Assembly (NCBI GenBank): GCA_028276125.1
Contig: JAPYWY010000021.1
Location: forward strand, 1-12,143
Direction: 5' to 3'
From: Pseudothermotoga sp.
GTDB lineage: Bacteria > Thermotogota > Thermotogae > Thermotogales > DSM-5069
DNA: 12,143 bases
Shown here: positions 1 to 6,203 of the stretch, piece by piece
Layout of the letters: each line of letters begins with the position of its first letter
Numbering within the stretch: the first letter of the stretch is position 1
The notes under the pieces: generated by a model
Databases searched by the model: none
Told to the model about the DNA's origin: nothing
The model's input: the letters and a program-made list of their open reading frames with translations, nothing else
Program-made: the position numbers and the translations under genes

Positions 1-700
1 TCTTCGTTGGTTCGGTGACCAAAATCTGGTGTCTGTAGCTCTCGACTGGGAGTTTCACGTTCACCATGGAGGCAACTTGACCAGCGTACGCACCCGCTGC
101 GTTCACAAGGATCCTCGATTCGAATCGACCTCTGCTGGTGTGAACAGTGAACTTCGAGTCCGTCGCTTCGATCGCGAGGACCTCCGTGTGCGTGAGGATC
201 GTCACACCCAACCTCTTCGCGGCGTGTGCGTAGGCGAAGTTCGCCAAGTGTGGGTTGGCATGGCCATCGGTCTGACAGAAGGTGGCAAGCAGAACTTTTT
301 CCACGTTCACGTATTCGAACCGTTGCTTTACTCGATTCGGCGTGAGCAGTTCCACGTTCAAGCCAAGACTCCTTTGCATCTTCACGTTCTCTTCGAACTG
401 CGTTGCCTCACGCTCGTCGTACGATAGTACGAGATAACCTCCCTGCCTGTATTCGATGTCGAAACCGGTCTCTTCGCTCATCCTCTCGAACAGCTTCACG
501 CTCCTCATTGCGAGCAGAACGTTGTGTGGAGAGCTCCACTGTTGTCTGATCCCACCAGCACACCTGCCCGTGGAACCCGAACTTATGTAGTTCTTCTCGA
601 GGACCAAAACATTGTTCTCGCCAAACTTGGCCAGATGGTATGCGATGGAACAACCCACGATACCAGCACCCACGACGATTATTCTGTACTCAGACTTCAT
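1..700 (-). CDS. DAO-family FAD-dependent oxidoreductase (HcnC / sarcosine oxidase beta-like), C-terminal part missing
   Basis: Only the first 233 codons are in the window; the gene runs off the left edge. The protein opens with a Rossmann FAD-binding motif, GAGIVG at residues 11-16, with the ribose-binding acidic residue E35 at the end of the second strand. It continues with STGRCAGGIRQQWS (43-56), typical of D-amino-acid oxidase (DAO) family proteins of the glycine/sarcosine oxidase and HcnC type, then TDGHANPHL (144-152) and an RHQILVTEP segment near the cut. Such proteins oxidise the C-N bond of an amino or imino acid on FAD. The ATG at 700 lies 11 bases inside the end of the preceding gene and follows a GAGGGGTGA ribosome binding site, so translation is probably coupled. 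With the two genes upstream it would be the substrate-oxidising subunit of a three-subunit dehydrogenase. The substrate (proline, hydroxyproline, sarcosine or glycine) cannot be read from this part. Glycerol-3-phosphate dehydrogenase is a common mislabel for such genes and is less likely. Confidence 0.85.
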   Translation of the reverse strand, partial: MKSEYRIIVVGAGIVGCSIAYHLAKFGENNVLVLEKNYISSGSTGRCAGGIRQQWSSPHNVLLAMRSVKLFERMSEETGFDIEYRQGGYLVLSYDEREATQFEENVKMQRSLGLNVELLTPNRVKQRFEYVNVEKVLLATFCQTDGHANPHLANFAYAHAAKRLGVTILTHTEVLAIEATDSKFTVHTSRGRFESRILVNAAGAYAGQVASMVNVKLPVESYRHQILVTEPTK

Positions 701-2489
701 TCGATTCACCCCTCAGGATCGATTCAAACTTGGTCGGCATTATCGGAGGTCTGAAATGTCCTTTTAGCAATTCTTCGGGTGATTTACCCAACCTTCGTGA
801 CAGAATCGATAGGACCGAAGCTCGACACGTCCTGCCACCGCACATGCCCATACCGATGCGCAAATAACGTCTCAGCTCTTCGTAATCTGTGAATCCCAAA
901 TCTATGGCCTTTTCGATCTCTTCGAGCGTCACTTCTTCGCACTTGCACACGAAGACGTTCTCTCGCTTCTTCACACGAAAGTTTCTGACCTGTGTGGCAA
1001 AACCTGAGGGCACTTTGAGATGAACCAAGTTCGTCATGTGTGGAAAGCGAACAACTTTAACCACTTGCGCCTCACAAAGCTGTTTCCCGTCTCTGCTCAA
1101 AGCGACCACGCGTTCTCCTTTCTCTGGCAAAGGGAGCATCTCGTAGGGAACAACCACGAGGTCGAAGCCCTGTTCGACGTTCTCCTGAACCATGAAGATC
1201 GCAAGGCCTGGACATTTGGAAACACAGATGCCACAGCCAGTGCACTTTTCGTAGTCTATCCGCGGAAGACTGTTTATGTTCTTCGGCACCTCGATGGCAC
1301 CGGTTGGACAGGACGTCTGACAGGGATTGCACGGAATGTTTTCATAGCATTCTATGATGGGTCTGAGCTTCCCAATTGGGCCCGTGTCAGTCTGTGGCTC
1401 ACGCGAATATTCCACGAGCCTCTGAGGGAAGAACTTGGAAAGGCCTTTTCGAACCTTTTCGGAGAAAGGACCAGCTCTGAACTCGACGAGCTCGTTCTGG
1501 AGCGACTCTATCTCTTTGGACAAGTCCATTTTCGTTATCGACTGGGCGATCGTCAAACCTGCGATGCGTCCTTCGATCATCGCCGTCGTCGCTTCCTCGA
1601 TTCCCGAAAGATCTCCAGCGATGAAGATGTTCTCGACGTTCGTCCTCATGTTCTGATCCCTGTATGGAACGAAACCCCCAAGCTCTGGAACGTATTCGAT
1701 CTTCACATTCGCCATCGCTGCGAGCTCCACGGACGGGACCAAACCTGTAGCGATGCAGATCGCGTCCACCGCGAACTCCTTTTCAGTTCCTTCAATCGGC
1801 TGGAAGTTCTCATCAACCTGAACGACGACGGCTCCAGTGACTCTCTCTTTCCCGAGCGCCTTCTCGATCGTGTGCCTCAAAAGTATCGGCACTCCGAACC
1901 TCTTGACTTTGCGCAGATGAACGTCGTAGCCTCCGACCTTGTCGGCTATCTCGACGATCGCGGCCACTTCCGCACCCGCCTGCAACAGTTGGTAAGAAAC
2001 GATCAGACCGATGTTCCCAGACCCGACCATCAGGAACCTTTTGCCAGGCAACACCATGAACTGGTTCATGAGTGTTTGAACCGCACCGGCGCCGTACACA
2101 CCCGGTAAGTCGTTGTTTTCAAACTGTATGAACCTCTCCGATGCACCCGTGGCGAGCAGGATGTAATCGGCTTGCACTTCAAATGTCGCATCGCTTTGCC
2201 GATCGTACAGTACCACGACGTCTTCGTAGATTCCGACAACCGTGGTCTGAAGCATGATCTTGACGTGTTCGTTCAACTGGTCTTTCAATCTCTTAGCTAT
2301 CTCGAAGCCCCTCACGGAAGCGAAGAATCCTTCATGACCGAAGAATTTGTGCGTTTGTTTGACCAACTGACCTCCGAGTTCGACACCTTCGTCCGCGATG
2401 AGGGTCTCAACACCACGCCTTGAAGCCTCTATGGCACCGCACAGCCCAGCGGGTCCGCCACCCACGACGAGCAGTTGCGTTCTCACCAC
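690..2489 (-). CDS. FAD/NAD(P)-dependent oxidoreductase with 2x[4Fe-4S] and BFD-type [2Fe-2S] domains (HcnB-like subunit)
   Basis: This 599-residue protein is the likely electron-transfer hub of an amine or imino-acid dehydrogenase complex. Domains in order: FAD-binding Rossmann fold with GGGPAG (10-15); a second nucleotide-binding motif GSGNIG (156-161) inside a Pyr_redox_2 region; the FAD-closing segment NIFIAGD (287-293); a ferredoxin-like insert with C381, C387, C390, C394 and then C416, C419, C422, C426, enough for two [4Fe-4S] clusters; and a C-terminal BFD-like [2Fe-2S] site, C515-x-C517 and C550-x4-C555. HcnB and hydroxyproline dehydrogenase alpha subunits have the FAD and BFD parts; the eight-cysteine insert suggests ferredoxin as the electron partner in an anaerobe, which is inference. 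The start is a GTG preceded by GGAGTGA. It overlaps the upstream small [2Fe-2S] gene by 7 bases and the downstream DAO gene by 11 bases, which indicates one operon and tight coupling. Confidence is high for the family and low for the substrate. Confidence 0.92.
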   Translation of the reverse strand: MVRTQLLVVGGGPAGLCGAIEASRRGVETLIADEGVELGGQLVKQTHKFFGHEGFFASVRGFEIAKRLKDQLNEHVKIMLQTTVVGIYEDVVVLYDRQSDATFEVQADYILLATGASERFIQFENNDLPGVYGAGAVQTLMNQFMVLPGKRFLMVGSGNIGLIVSYQLLQAGAEVAAIVEIADKVGGYDVHLRKVKRFGVPILLRHTIEKALGKERVTGAVVVQVDENFQPIEGTEKEFAVDAICIATGLVPSVELAAMANVKIEYVPELGGFVPYRDQNMRTNVENIFIAGDLSGIEEATTAMIEGRIAGLTIAQSITKMDLSKEIESLQNELVEFRAGPFSEKVRKGLSKFFPQRLVEYSREPQTDTGPIGKLRPIIECYENIPCNPCQTSCPTGAIEVPKNINSLPRIDYEKCTGCGICVSKCPGLAIFMVQENVEQGFDLVVVPYEMLPLPEKGERVVALSRDGKQLCEAQVVKVVRFPHMTNLVHLKVPSGFATQVRNFRVKKRENVFVCKCEEVTLEEIEKAIDLGFTDYEELRRYLRIGMGMCGGRTCRASVLSILSRRLGKSPEELLKGHFRPPIMPTKFESILRGESNEV

Positions 2490-2791
2490 GACACATCACT
2501 CCGACCGAACTGCCTTTGAACCTTCATGCCTTCTTTCACCGGCGTGATGCACACCCTCACGTTTGGTTCGCCATCGACGATCATCAAGCACGAAGAGCAT
2601 TTTCCTATTGCACAGAAGAACCCTTTTGGTCTTCCACGTTCAGTCTCACCGAACACGTCTATTCCATTCGCGATCAGTGCGGCCGCAACGGTTTCACCTT
2701 CCAAAGCTTCGAGTTCCTTACCTTCGAAATAAAACTTCACCGTGCGCGTGGATCTCCTTTTGAGGATCGGATGTTCCAAGATGCGCCTCAC
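2483..2791 (-). CDS. Small [2Fe-2S] ferredoxin-like subunit (Fer2_4 / HcnA-like)
   Basis: This is a protein of about 102 residues with a plant-type [2Fe-2S] signature. Numbered from the upstream GTG at 2806, the ligands are C65-x4-C70-x2-C73-x12-C86, in the context FFCAIGKCSSC. Short proteins of this kind are the gamma or A subunit of HcnABC and D-hydroxyproline dehydrogenase complexes and pass electrons between the two flavoproteins encoded next to them. Start choice: the frame opens with a GTG at 2806 directly after the lpdA stop codon, but nothing like a ribosome binding site precedes that codon. Five codons on, a GTG at 2791 follows a perfect GGAGGT (2799-2804) with 7 bases between, so I place the start there. 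The ribosome binding site then lies within the longer reading frame and clear of lpdA. The 3' end overlaps the 599-residue gene by 7 bases. The family is clear; only the exact start is in doubt. Confidence 0.9.
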   Translation of the reverse strand: MRRILEHPILKRRSTRTVKFYFEGKELEALEGETVAAALIANGIDVFGETERGRPKGFFCAIGKCSSCLMIVDGEPNVRVCITPVKEGMKVQRQFGRSDVSW

Positions 2792-2806
2792 GATCTCGAC
2801 CTCCAC

Positions 2807-4162
2807 TCACAAATGAATCGGTCTGTCGACGACACCTTCGATCGCACCGAGCAAGGTTTCACTCAGCGTCGGATGCGGATGGATGGTCCTCTCGAGTTGC
2901 TCGGCAGTTAAGCCGTTCCTGACGGCGACCGTGGCCTCCATTATGAGTTCTGTCGCGTACGGTCCCACGATGGTCGCACCGAGGATCCTTCCCGTCTTCG
3001 CGTCGGCTATGAACTTGGCAAAACCCTCTTTTTCGAGCATGGTCCTGGCACGTCCGTTGGCCATCAGTGGGTACGAAAAGATTTTTACCGTCGAAGGATC
3101 GACGTCTTTCTCCTTGACTCCCACGCTCGCCACTTCTGGCTCGCTGAATATGACACTCGGCACCGCTGAATAGTCCATCTTCGCTGGTTTTCCACAGATG
3201 TTTTCGGCCGCAACCACTGCTTCGTACATGGCCACGTGGGCGAGCATGATCCGGCCCCTCACATCACCGACCGCGTAGACGTTCGGAAGGTTTGTCAACA
3301 TAGTTTCATCGGTTTTGATACCCTTCTCTATGGCAAGACCAACGGCCTTCAGATCCTCGCCGATCTTCGGTCTTCTTCCCACCGCAACTACCACCTTCTC
3401 GGTGGTTTTCTCGAGCTGACCTTCCTTGGTCTCGATGATCGACCTGTAGCCGTTCTCGATAGGTTGAACGGACGTCACTTTCGACGATTCGTAGATCTCG
3501 ACGCCCCTCCTTTTCAGAGTCTTCGCGACAAGTTGCGCTGCGTCAGCATCTTCGTTGGGAAGTATGTGGTCCAAAAGTTCCACGATAATGACCTTCACGT
3601 TCAAACTTGAGAAGAACGTTGCGAGTTCCACTCCGATGATTCCTCCACCGACTATGAGAACACTTTCCGGAAGACATTCCATCCTGAAGACATCGTCGCT
3701 GGTCCAGATCCCAACAACCTCGTTGAACGGAGGAAAGAGTGTGGGCACAGAACCTGTGGCGATCACGAGGTGCTTGGCCTCGATCTTTCTATCCTGCACC
3801 TTCACTGAATTGGGGGACTCCACGATTGCTTCTCCGTTGATCAGTTCAATTTTGTTCTTCTTGAACAGATACTCTATACCTTTTCTCGAAGCCATCACGA
3901 CCTTGTTCATGTGATTCTTCATCTTCGAGAAGTCGAAGGACACGTTCTCTGCCAAAACCCCAAGTTCTGCACCCTTTTCTATGATGTTTCTCAGCAAATG
4001 GGCCGAGGTCAGCAGAGCCTTGGTGGGGATACAGCCCCAGTTCGTGCATGTGCCTCCGACGAAAGATTTTTCAACGACTGCCACACGTTTTCCATGTTGA
4101 GCGAGCTTCACCGCCGCAACGTATCCTCCGGGTCCCGCACCGATGACCACCGCATCGTACAT
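2807..4162 (-). CDS. lpdA: Dihydrolipoamide dehydrogenase (E3 / glycine cleavage L-protein type)
   Basis: This is a 451-residue flavoprotein disulfide reductase, the normal length for the family. It reoxidises dihydrolipoyl groups on a partner protein and reduces NAD+. Visible features: FAD-binding GAGPGG (8-13); the redox-active disulfide C39/C44 in GGTCTNWGCIPTK; NAD-binding GGGIIG near residue 171; the FAD-closing YAVGD segment; and the C-terminal HPHPTLSE motif, whose H430 and E435 form the catalytic dyad of the other subunit. The ATG at 4162 follows a perfect GGAGGTGAT (4166-4174). It is the first gene of the operon and directly abuts the small [2Fe-2S] subunit gene. No lipoyl protein, glycine decarboxylase or 2-oxoacid dehydrogenase gene is in the window, so its partner is unknown. 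The three following genes suggest a link with amino-acid oxidation, perhaps feeding glycine cleavage, which is inference only. The disulfide and dyad argue against a non-E3 relative such as mercuric reductase. Confidence 0.95.
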   Translation of the reverse strand: MYDAVVIGAGPGGYVAAVKLAQHGKRVAVVEKSFVGGTCTNWGCIPTKALLTSAHLLRNIIEKGAELGVLAENVSFDFSKMKNHMNKVVMASRKGIEYLFKKNKIELINGEAIVESPNSVKVQDRKIEAKHLVIATGSVPTLFPPFNEVVGIWTSDDVFRMECLPESVLIVGGGIIGVELATFFSSLNVKVIIVELLDHILPNEDADAAQLVAKTLKRRGVEIYESSKVTSVQPIENGYRSIIETKEGQLEKTTEKVVVAVGRRPKIGEDLKAVGLAIEKGIKTDETMLTNLPNVYAVGDVRGRIMLAHVAMYEAVVAAENICGKPAKMDYSAVPSVIFSEPEVASVGVKEKDVDPSTVKIFSYPLMANGRARTMLEKEGFAKFIADAKTGRILGATIVGPYATELIMEATVAVRNGLTAEQLERTIHPHPTLSETLLGAIEGVVDRPIHL

Positions 4163-4165
4163 GAG

Positions 4166-4174
4166 ATCACCTCC
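4166..4174 (-). promoter_or_regulatory. Consensus ribosome binding site of lpdA
   Basis: The minus strand reads GGAGGTGAT, fully complementary to the 3' end of 16S rRNA, 3 bases before the ATG at 4162. It fixes the lpdA start. Confidence 0.85.
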
Positions 4175-4195
4175 AACTAAGTCTCAGCCATGACG

Positions 4196-4224
4196 ATTTT
4201 ACCAAGTTTGCCCTGCTGTACCAA
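4196..4224 (-). promoter_or_regulatory. Probable promoter of the lpdA operon
   Basis: On the minus strand there is a -35 like TTGGTA (4219-4224, four of six consensus bases), a 17-base spacer, and an extended -10, TGG-TAAAAT, with the hexamer at 4196-4201. Transcription would begin near 4189 and give a leader of about 27 bases that carries the lpdA ribosome binding site. The promoter lies downstream of the two terminator hairpins at 4240-4298, which would isolate it from transcripts coming from the flagellar side. It was found by eye. Confidence 0.55.
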
Positions 4225-4239
4225 AACACAAAGAGAAAA

Positions 4240-4259
4240 GCCGGCCCAATCGGGCCGGC
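4240..4259 (-). terminator. Rho-independent terminator hairpin, second of a tandem pair
   Basis: A perfect 8-bp G+C-only stem (GCCGGCCC / GGGCCGGC) encloses a 4-base loop. On the minus strand it is followed by TTTTCTCTTTGTGTTTT, a T-rich tract that fits termination of leftward transcripts. On the plus strand the following sequence is A-rich, so it is directional. It lies only 18 bases beyond the first hairpin of the pair and just upstream of the lpdA promoter. Confidence 0.75.
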
Positions 4260-4277
4260 AAAACGTTCACAAACAAA

Positions 4278-4298
4278 AAGGCCCCTCTTCGGGGCCTT
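4278..4298 (-). terminator. Rho-independent terminator hairpin, first of a tandem pair
   Basis: An 8-bp stem AAGGCCCC / GGGGCCTT encloses a 5-base loop. On the minus strand it continues into CCTTTTTGTTTG, a classic intrinsic terminator. The other side (CCTTGTTTTC on the plus strand) is also T-rich, so it might work weakly in both directions. It begins 4 bases past the stop codon of the doubtful small reading frame at 4303-4428. Confidence 0.8.
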
Positions 4299-4302
4299 GT
4301 TT

Positions 4303-4428
4303 TCACAGAACCGTTGATTTTTTCGCCATCGCTGGGCTCGATGGTTTGAAAGAGCAATTTTGTATTTTTTCAACCGTTTGGATCGACTGAACTTGATTCG
4401 ATGACGATTTTCTTGGGTGTAATTTCAT
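4303..4428 (-). CDS. Possible small protein of 41 residues, unrecognised
   Basis: A short frame starts with ATG at 4428 and ends with TGA at 4303. It encodes 41 residues, beginning MKLHPRKSSSNQVQS and ending AMAKKSTVL: basic, Ser/Lys-rich, with no membrane segment and one cysteine. A weak ribosome binding site, AAGGAAAGTG, precedes the ATG at a close distance. What makes it worth listing is its position: the stop codon is 4 bases from a strong terminator, while the flagellar operon already ended at 4606-4628, so the stretch between looks like its own transcription unit. I see no convincing promoter and do not recognise the family. It could equally be chance, with the interval encoding a non-coding RNA or being the remains of an old insertion. 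Confidence 0.22.
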   Translation of the reverse strand: MKLHPRKSSSNQVQSIQTVEKIQNCSFKPSSPAMAKKSTVL

Positions 4429-4454
4429 CACTTTCCTTTTTTATTTGTTGGTCT

Positions 4455-4542
4455 TGGGAGCGCCCACGAAACCTTAGAATGAGGGCCATTTACGAGACAC
4501 CGTGTCCCTTCAAACGTTAATCATCCCTTTGGAGCGCTCCCA
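4455..4542. repeat. 88-bp element bounded by 9-bp perfect inverted repeats
   Basis: The left end reads TGGGAGCGC (4455-4463) and the right end GCGCTCCCA (4534-4542), exact reverse complements. The right end also overlaps a 10-bp palindrome, GGAGCGCTCC (4531-4540). Inside is a second small inverted repeat, GACA-CCG-TGTC (4496-4506). Either strand transcribed could fold into a closed stem with an inner hairpin. No matching target duplication is seen in the bases flanking it. It could be a miniature mobile element, the remnant of an insertion sequence end, or a structured RNA; I cannot tell which from one copy. Confidence 0.45.
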
Positions 4543-4605
4543 TCAATATGTATACGGACGAGGTCGTTGATGAAATGAAACAGGATGATGGCTTTCTCAT
4601 GAAAA

Positions 4606-4628
4606 ACGTCAGGCCCTCCGCCTGACGT
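4606..4628 (-). terminator. Rho-independent terminator of the recJ-mreB-flgG operon
   Basis: The stem ACGTCAGGC / GCCTGACGT (9 bp) with a 5-base loop lies 20 bases past the flgG stop codon. On the minus strand it ends in GACGTTTTTC, giving the U-tract of an intrinsic terminator. It marks the 3' end of the long minus-strand operon. Confidence 0.85.
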
Positions 4629-4648
4629 CATTCAAGTCTCACTCGAGA

Positions 4649-5434
4649 TCATCGTTTCAGAGTCGAGACGGTTCTGAGCATGTCGTCGGCAGTCTGGATG
4701 GTCCTCGCGTTGAGTTCGTAGGCACGCTGGGCGATGATCATGTCGACCATTTCCTTGACGACATCCACGTTGGATTTTTCGAGGAAACCTTGTTGGATCG
4801 CGCCGAAGCCATCTTGGTTCGGCGTACCTTCAATGGGATCACCTGAAGAAGCGGTCTGCAGATACAGATTGTCACCTATTGCCTTCAAACCAGCGGGATT
4901 GACGAAGCGCACCAAGGTGATGGTGCCAAGGTTCTCCACGGTTCCATCCTGCATCTCCGCCGACACGATGCCGTCCGGCGAGATGCTTATCGACACAGCG
5001 TCTGCAGGAATAACGATGTTCGGGACCAACGCGAGTCCGTTGGCGGTGACGACTCTGCCATCGCTGTCCATCTTGAAACTGCCGTCCCGGGTGTACGCGA
5101 TCCTACCGTCTTGAAGCTGTATCTGGAAAAAGCCATCTCCCGCAATGGCCAGATCCAGTGCGTTACCCGTCTGTTCGAGGTTGCCTATGGTGAAGATCCT
5201 GTTCGTTGCGCTCAATCTGACACCGTGTCCAACATAGATCCCGGTTGGGATCGTCGAGTTCTGGGCGGTCGGAGTTCCAGCGTTCTTGTAGTACTGATAG
5301 ACCAAGTCTTGAAATTCGGCGCGGATCTTTTTGTAACCGGTTGTGTCAACGTTCGCGAGGTTGTTAGAAACTGTATCGAGTTTGTACTGCTGAGCCCACA
5401 TTCCCGTTGCCGCAGAGTACAGTGAGACCATCAT
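4649..5434 (-). CDS. flgG: Flagellar basal-body distal rod protein FlgG
   Basis: This 261-residue protein has the usual FlgG length. The N-terminus (SLYSAATGMWAQQYKLD followed by NNLANVDTTGYKK, residues 4-36) is the Flg_bb_rod motif that forms the outer coiled-coil layer of the rod with the C-terminal helix (about 215-261, QGFLEKSNVDVVKEM and AQRAYELNARTIQTADDML). Residues 46-72, including TPTAQNSTIPTGIYVGHGVR, match the extra segment that separates FlgG from FlgF and that in Salmonella is linked to the straight, stiff distal rod. The middle region (DLAIAGDGFFQIQL, about 94-107) is the conserved D1 domain. The subunit is exported by the flagellar type III system and has no Sec signal peptide, as expected. 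The start is ATG-ATG with GGAGGTG 7 bases upstream. The gene is 14 bases after flgF and is the last gene before the terminator. Confidence 0.95.
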   Translation of the reverse strand: MMVSLYSAATGMWAQQYKLDTVSNNLANVDTTGYKKIRAEFQDLVYQYYKNAGTPTAQNSTIPTGIYVGHGVRLSATNRIFTIGNLEQTGNALDLAIAGDGFFQIQLQDGRIAYTRDGSFKMDSDGRVVTANGLALVPNIVIPADAVSISISPDGIVSAEMQDGTVENLGTITLVRFVNPAGLKAIGDNLYLQTASSGDPIEGTPNQDGFGAIQQGFLEKSNVDVVKEMVDMIIAQRAYELNARTIQTADDMLRTVSTLKR

Positions 5435-5449
5435 GATTCAACACCTCCG

Positions 5450-6199
5450 TCATCTGAGCGTGGCAAGTTGAGAGAACAGCTTCGAGAACATCTCATCTTC
5501 GGCGAGTACGACCTTCTGCGTGATCTCGAAATGTCTCTGCAGCTCCACCATTTTCACCAACTCTGCCACCGCGTTCACGTTTGATAGTTCTACGTGTCCG
5601 GAAAGAATCCTAAAATCTCCTGCGGCAACTGCCGGACCACTCTCGTTCGTTGGCGAGAAGAGCGTGTAACCTACTTTTCTCAAGTTCTGCTGCGAGGCGA
5701 AACTGTACACGGCGATCCTGCTCACCACGTTAGCTGCTTGATCTCTCACGTACCCTTCCTCGTCGATCGAAAAACCATCTTGAAAGCGGATCGGTTCGTT
5801 GTTCACATCGAGAAGTCTGAAACCGTCAGCGTTGACGATGAAACCTTCCGCATCGAGTTTGAAGTTACCCGCCCGCGTGTAGAGAACCTCGTTGTTCCTT
5901 TGAACTGAGAAATATCCGTTCCCAACGATCGCAAGATCGAGAGGATTGCCAGTGTACTGCAACGATCCTTCCGTGGCATCGAGGTACACCCTATCGACCA
6001 CAACGCTGTACGTCAAACTACCTATGGGAACTCTTTTGTTCAGAGACAAGTAGATGTGACGCTCGTCATGAGCGCTGAAGGTGGGGACATCTTTTTTGTA
6101 GCCAACCGTGTCGACGTTCGCCAAATTGTTCGCTGTCGAATCGAGCTTGAACCAATCGGCAAGCATCCCCATCGCGGCCGTGTAGATACCCCTTACCAT
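5450..6199 (-). CDS. flgF: Flagellar basal-body proximal rod protein FlgF
   Basis: This is a 249-residue rod-type protein. It has the N-terminal Flg_bb_rod motif (GIYTAAMGMLADWFKLD and NNLANVDTVGYKKD, residues 4-37), the central PLDLAIVGNGYFSVQ segment (86-100) and a C-terminal helix with the rod signature (SNVNAVAELVKMVELQRHFE, followed by a heptad-like tail). It lacks the FlgG-specific insert after residue 45, which supports FlgF over a second FlgG; rod and hook proteins are related, so a generic rod-protein label is the fallback. It forms part of the proximal rod between MS ring and distal rod. The ATG at 6199 follows GAGGTGATC and lies 4 bases after the mreB stop codon, so its translation is probably coupled to mreB. 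It belongs to the recJ-to-flgG operon. Confidence 0.88.
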   Translation of the reverse strand: MVRGIYTAAMGMLADWFKLDSTANNLANVDTVGYKKDVPTFSAHDERHIYLSLNKRVPIGSLTYSVVVDRVYLDATEGSLQYTGNPLDLAIVGNGYFSVQRNNEVLYTRAGNFKLDAEGFIVNADGFRLLDVNNEPIRFQDGFSIDEEGYVRDQAANVVSRIAVYSFASQQNLRKVGYTLFSPTNESGPAVAAGDFRILSGHVELSNVNAVAELVKMVELQRHFEITQKVVLAEDEMFSKLFSQLATLR

Positions 6200-6203
6200 T
6201 CGA

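Larger units (their letters stand above)
4163..4648. other. Intergenic spacer between the flagellar and lpdA operons
   Basis: This 486-base gap is the only one longer than about 100 bases in the window, and every neighbouring gene abuts or overlaps the next. From right to left it holds the flgG terminator, the 88-bp inverted-repeat element, a doubtful 41-residue frame, two tandem terminators, the lpdA promoter and its ribosome binding site. The 11-base sequence AAAATCGTCAT occurs twice on the minus strand, at 4190-4200 and 4398-4408; this may be chance. No tRNA, CRISPR repeat or recognised riboswitch was seen. Confidence 0.6.

Noticed and set aside
1..700. Glycerol-3-phosphate dehydrogenase (GlpA) label for the left-edge gene
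   Set aside because: The STGRCAGGIRQQ and TDGHANPH segments fit the glycine/sarcosine/HcnC branch of the DAO family, and the adjoining subunits fit that complex rather than GlpABC.
1020..2108. Long plus-strand open frame of 362 codons
   Set aside because: It lies wholly opposite the 599-residue oxidoreductase, whose cofactor motifs are intact. The product has no recognisable domain and is rich in Arg, His and Asp, as expected of a shadow frame.
4240..4298. A riboswitch or attenuator controlling lpdA
   Set aside because: The hairpins lie upstream of the best lpdA promoter, and no conserved aptamer such as the glycine tandem motif was recognised. It would be reopened if the operon were found to start further right.
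4167..4373. Minus-strand frame of 68 codons in the spacer
   Set aside because: It reads through both tandem terminator hairpins and the lpdA promoter, and has no ribosome binding site.
4401..4520. Plus-strand frame of 39 codons with a hydrophobic N-terminus and basic tail, like a small toxin of a type I system
   Set aside because: There is no ribosome binding site before the ATG, no promoter was found, and it crosses the left end of the inverted-repeat element. The resemblance is only in composition.
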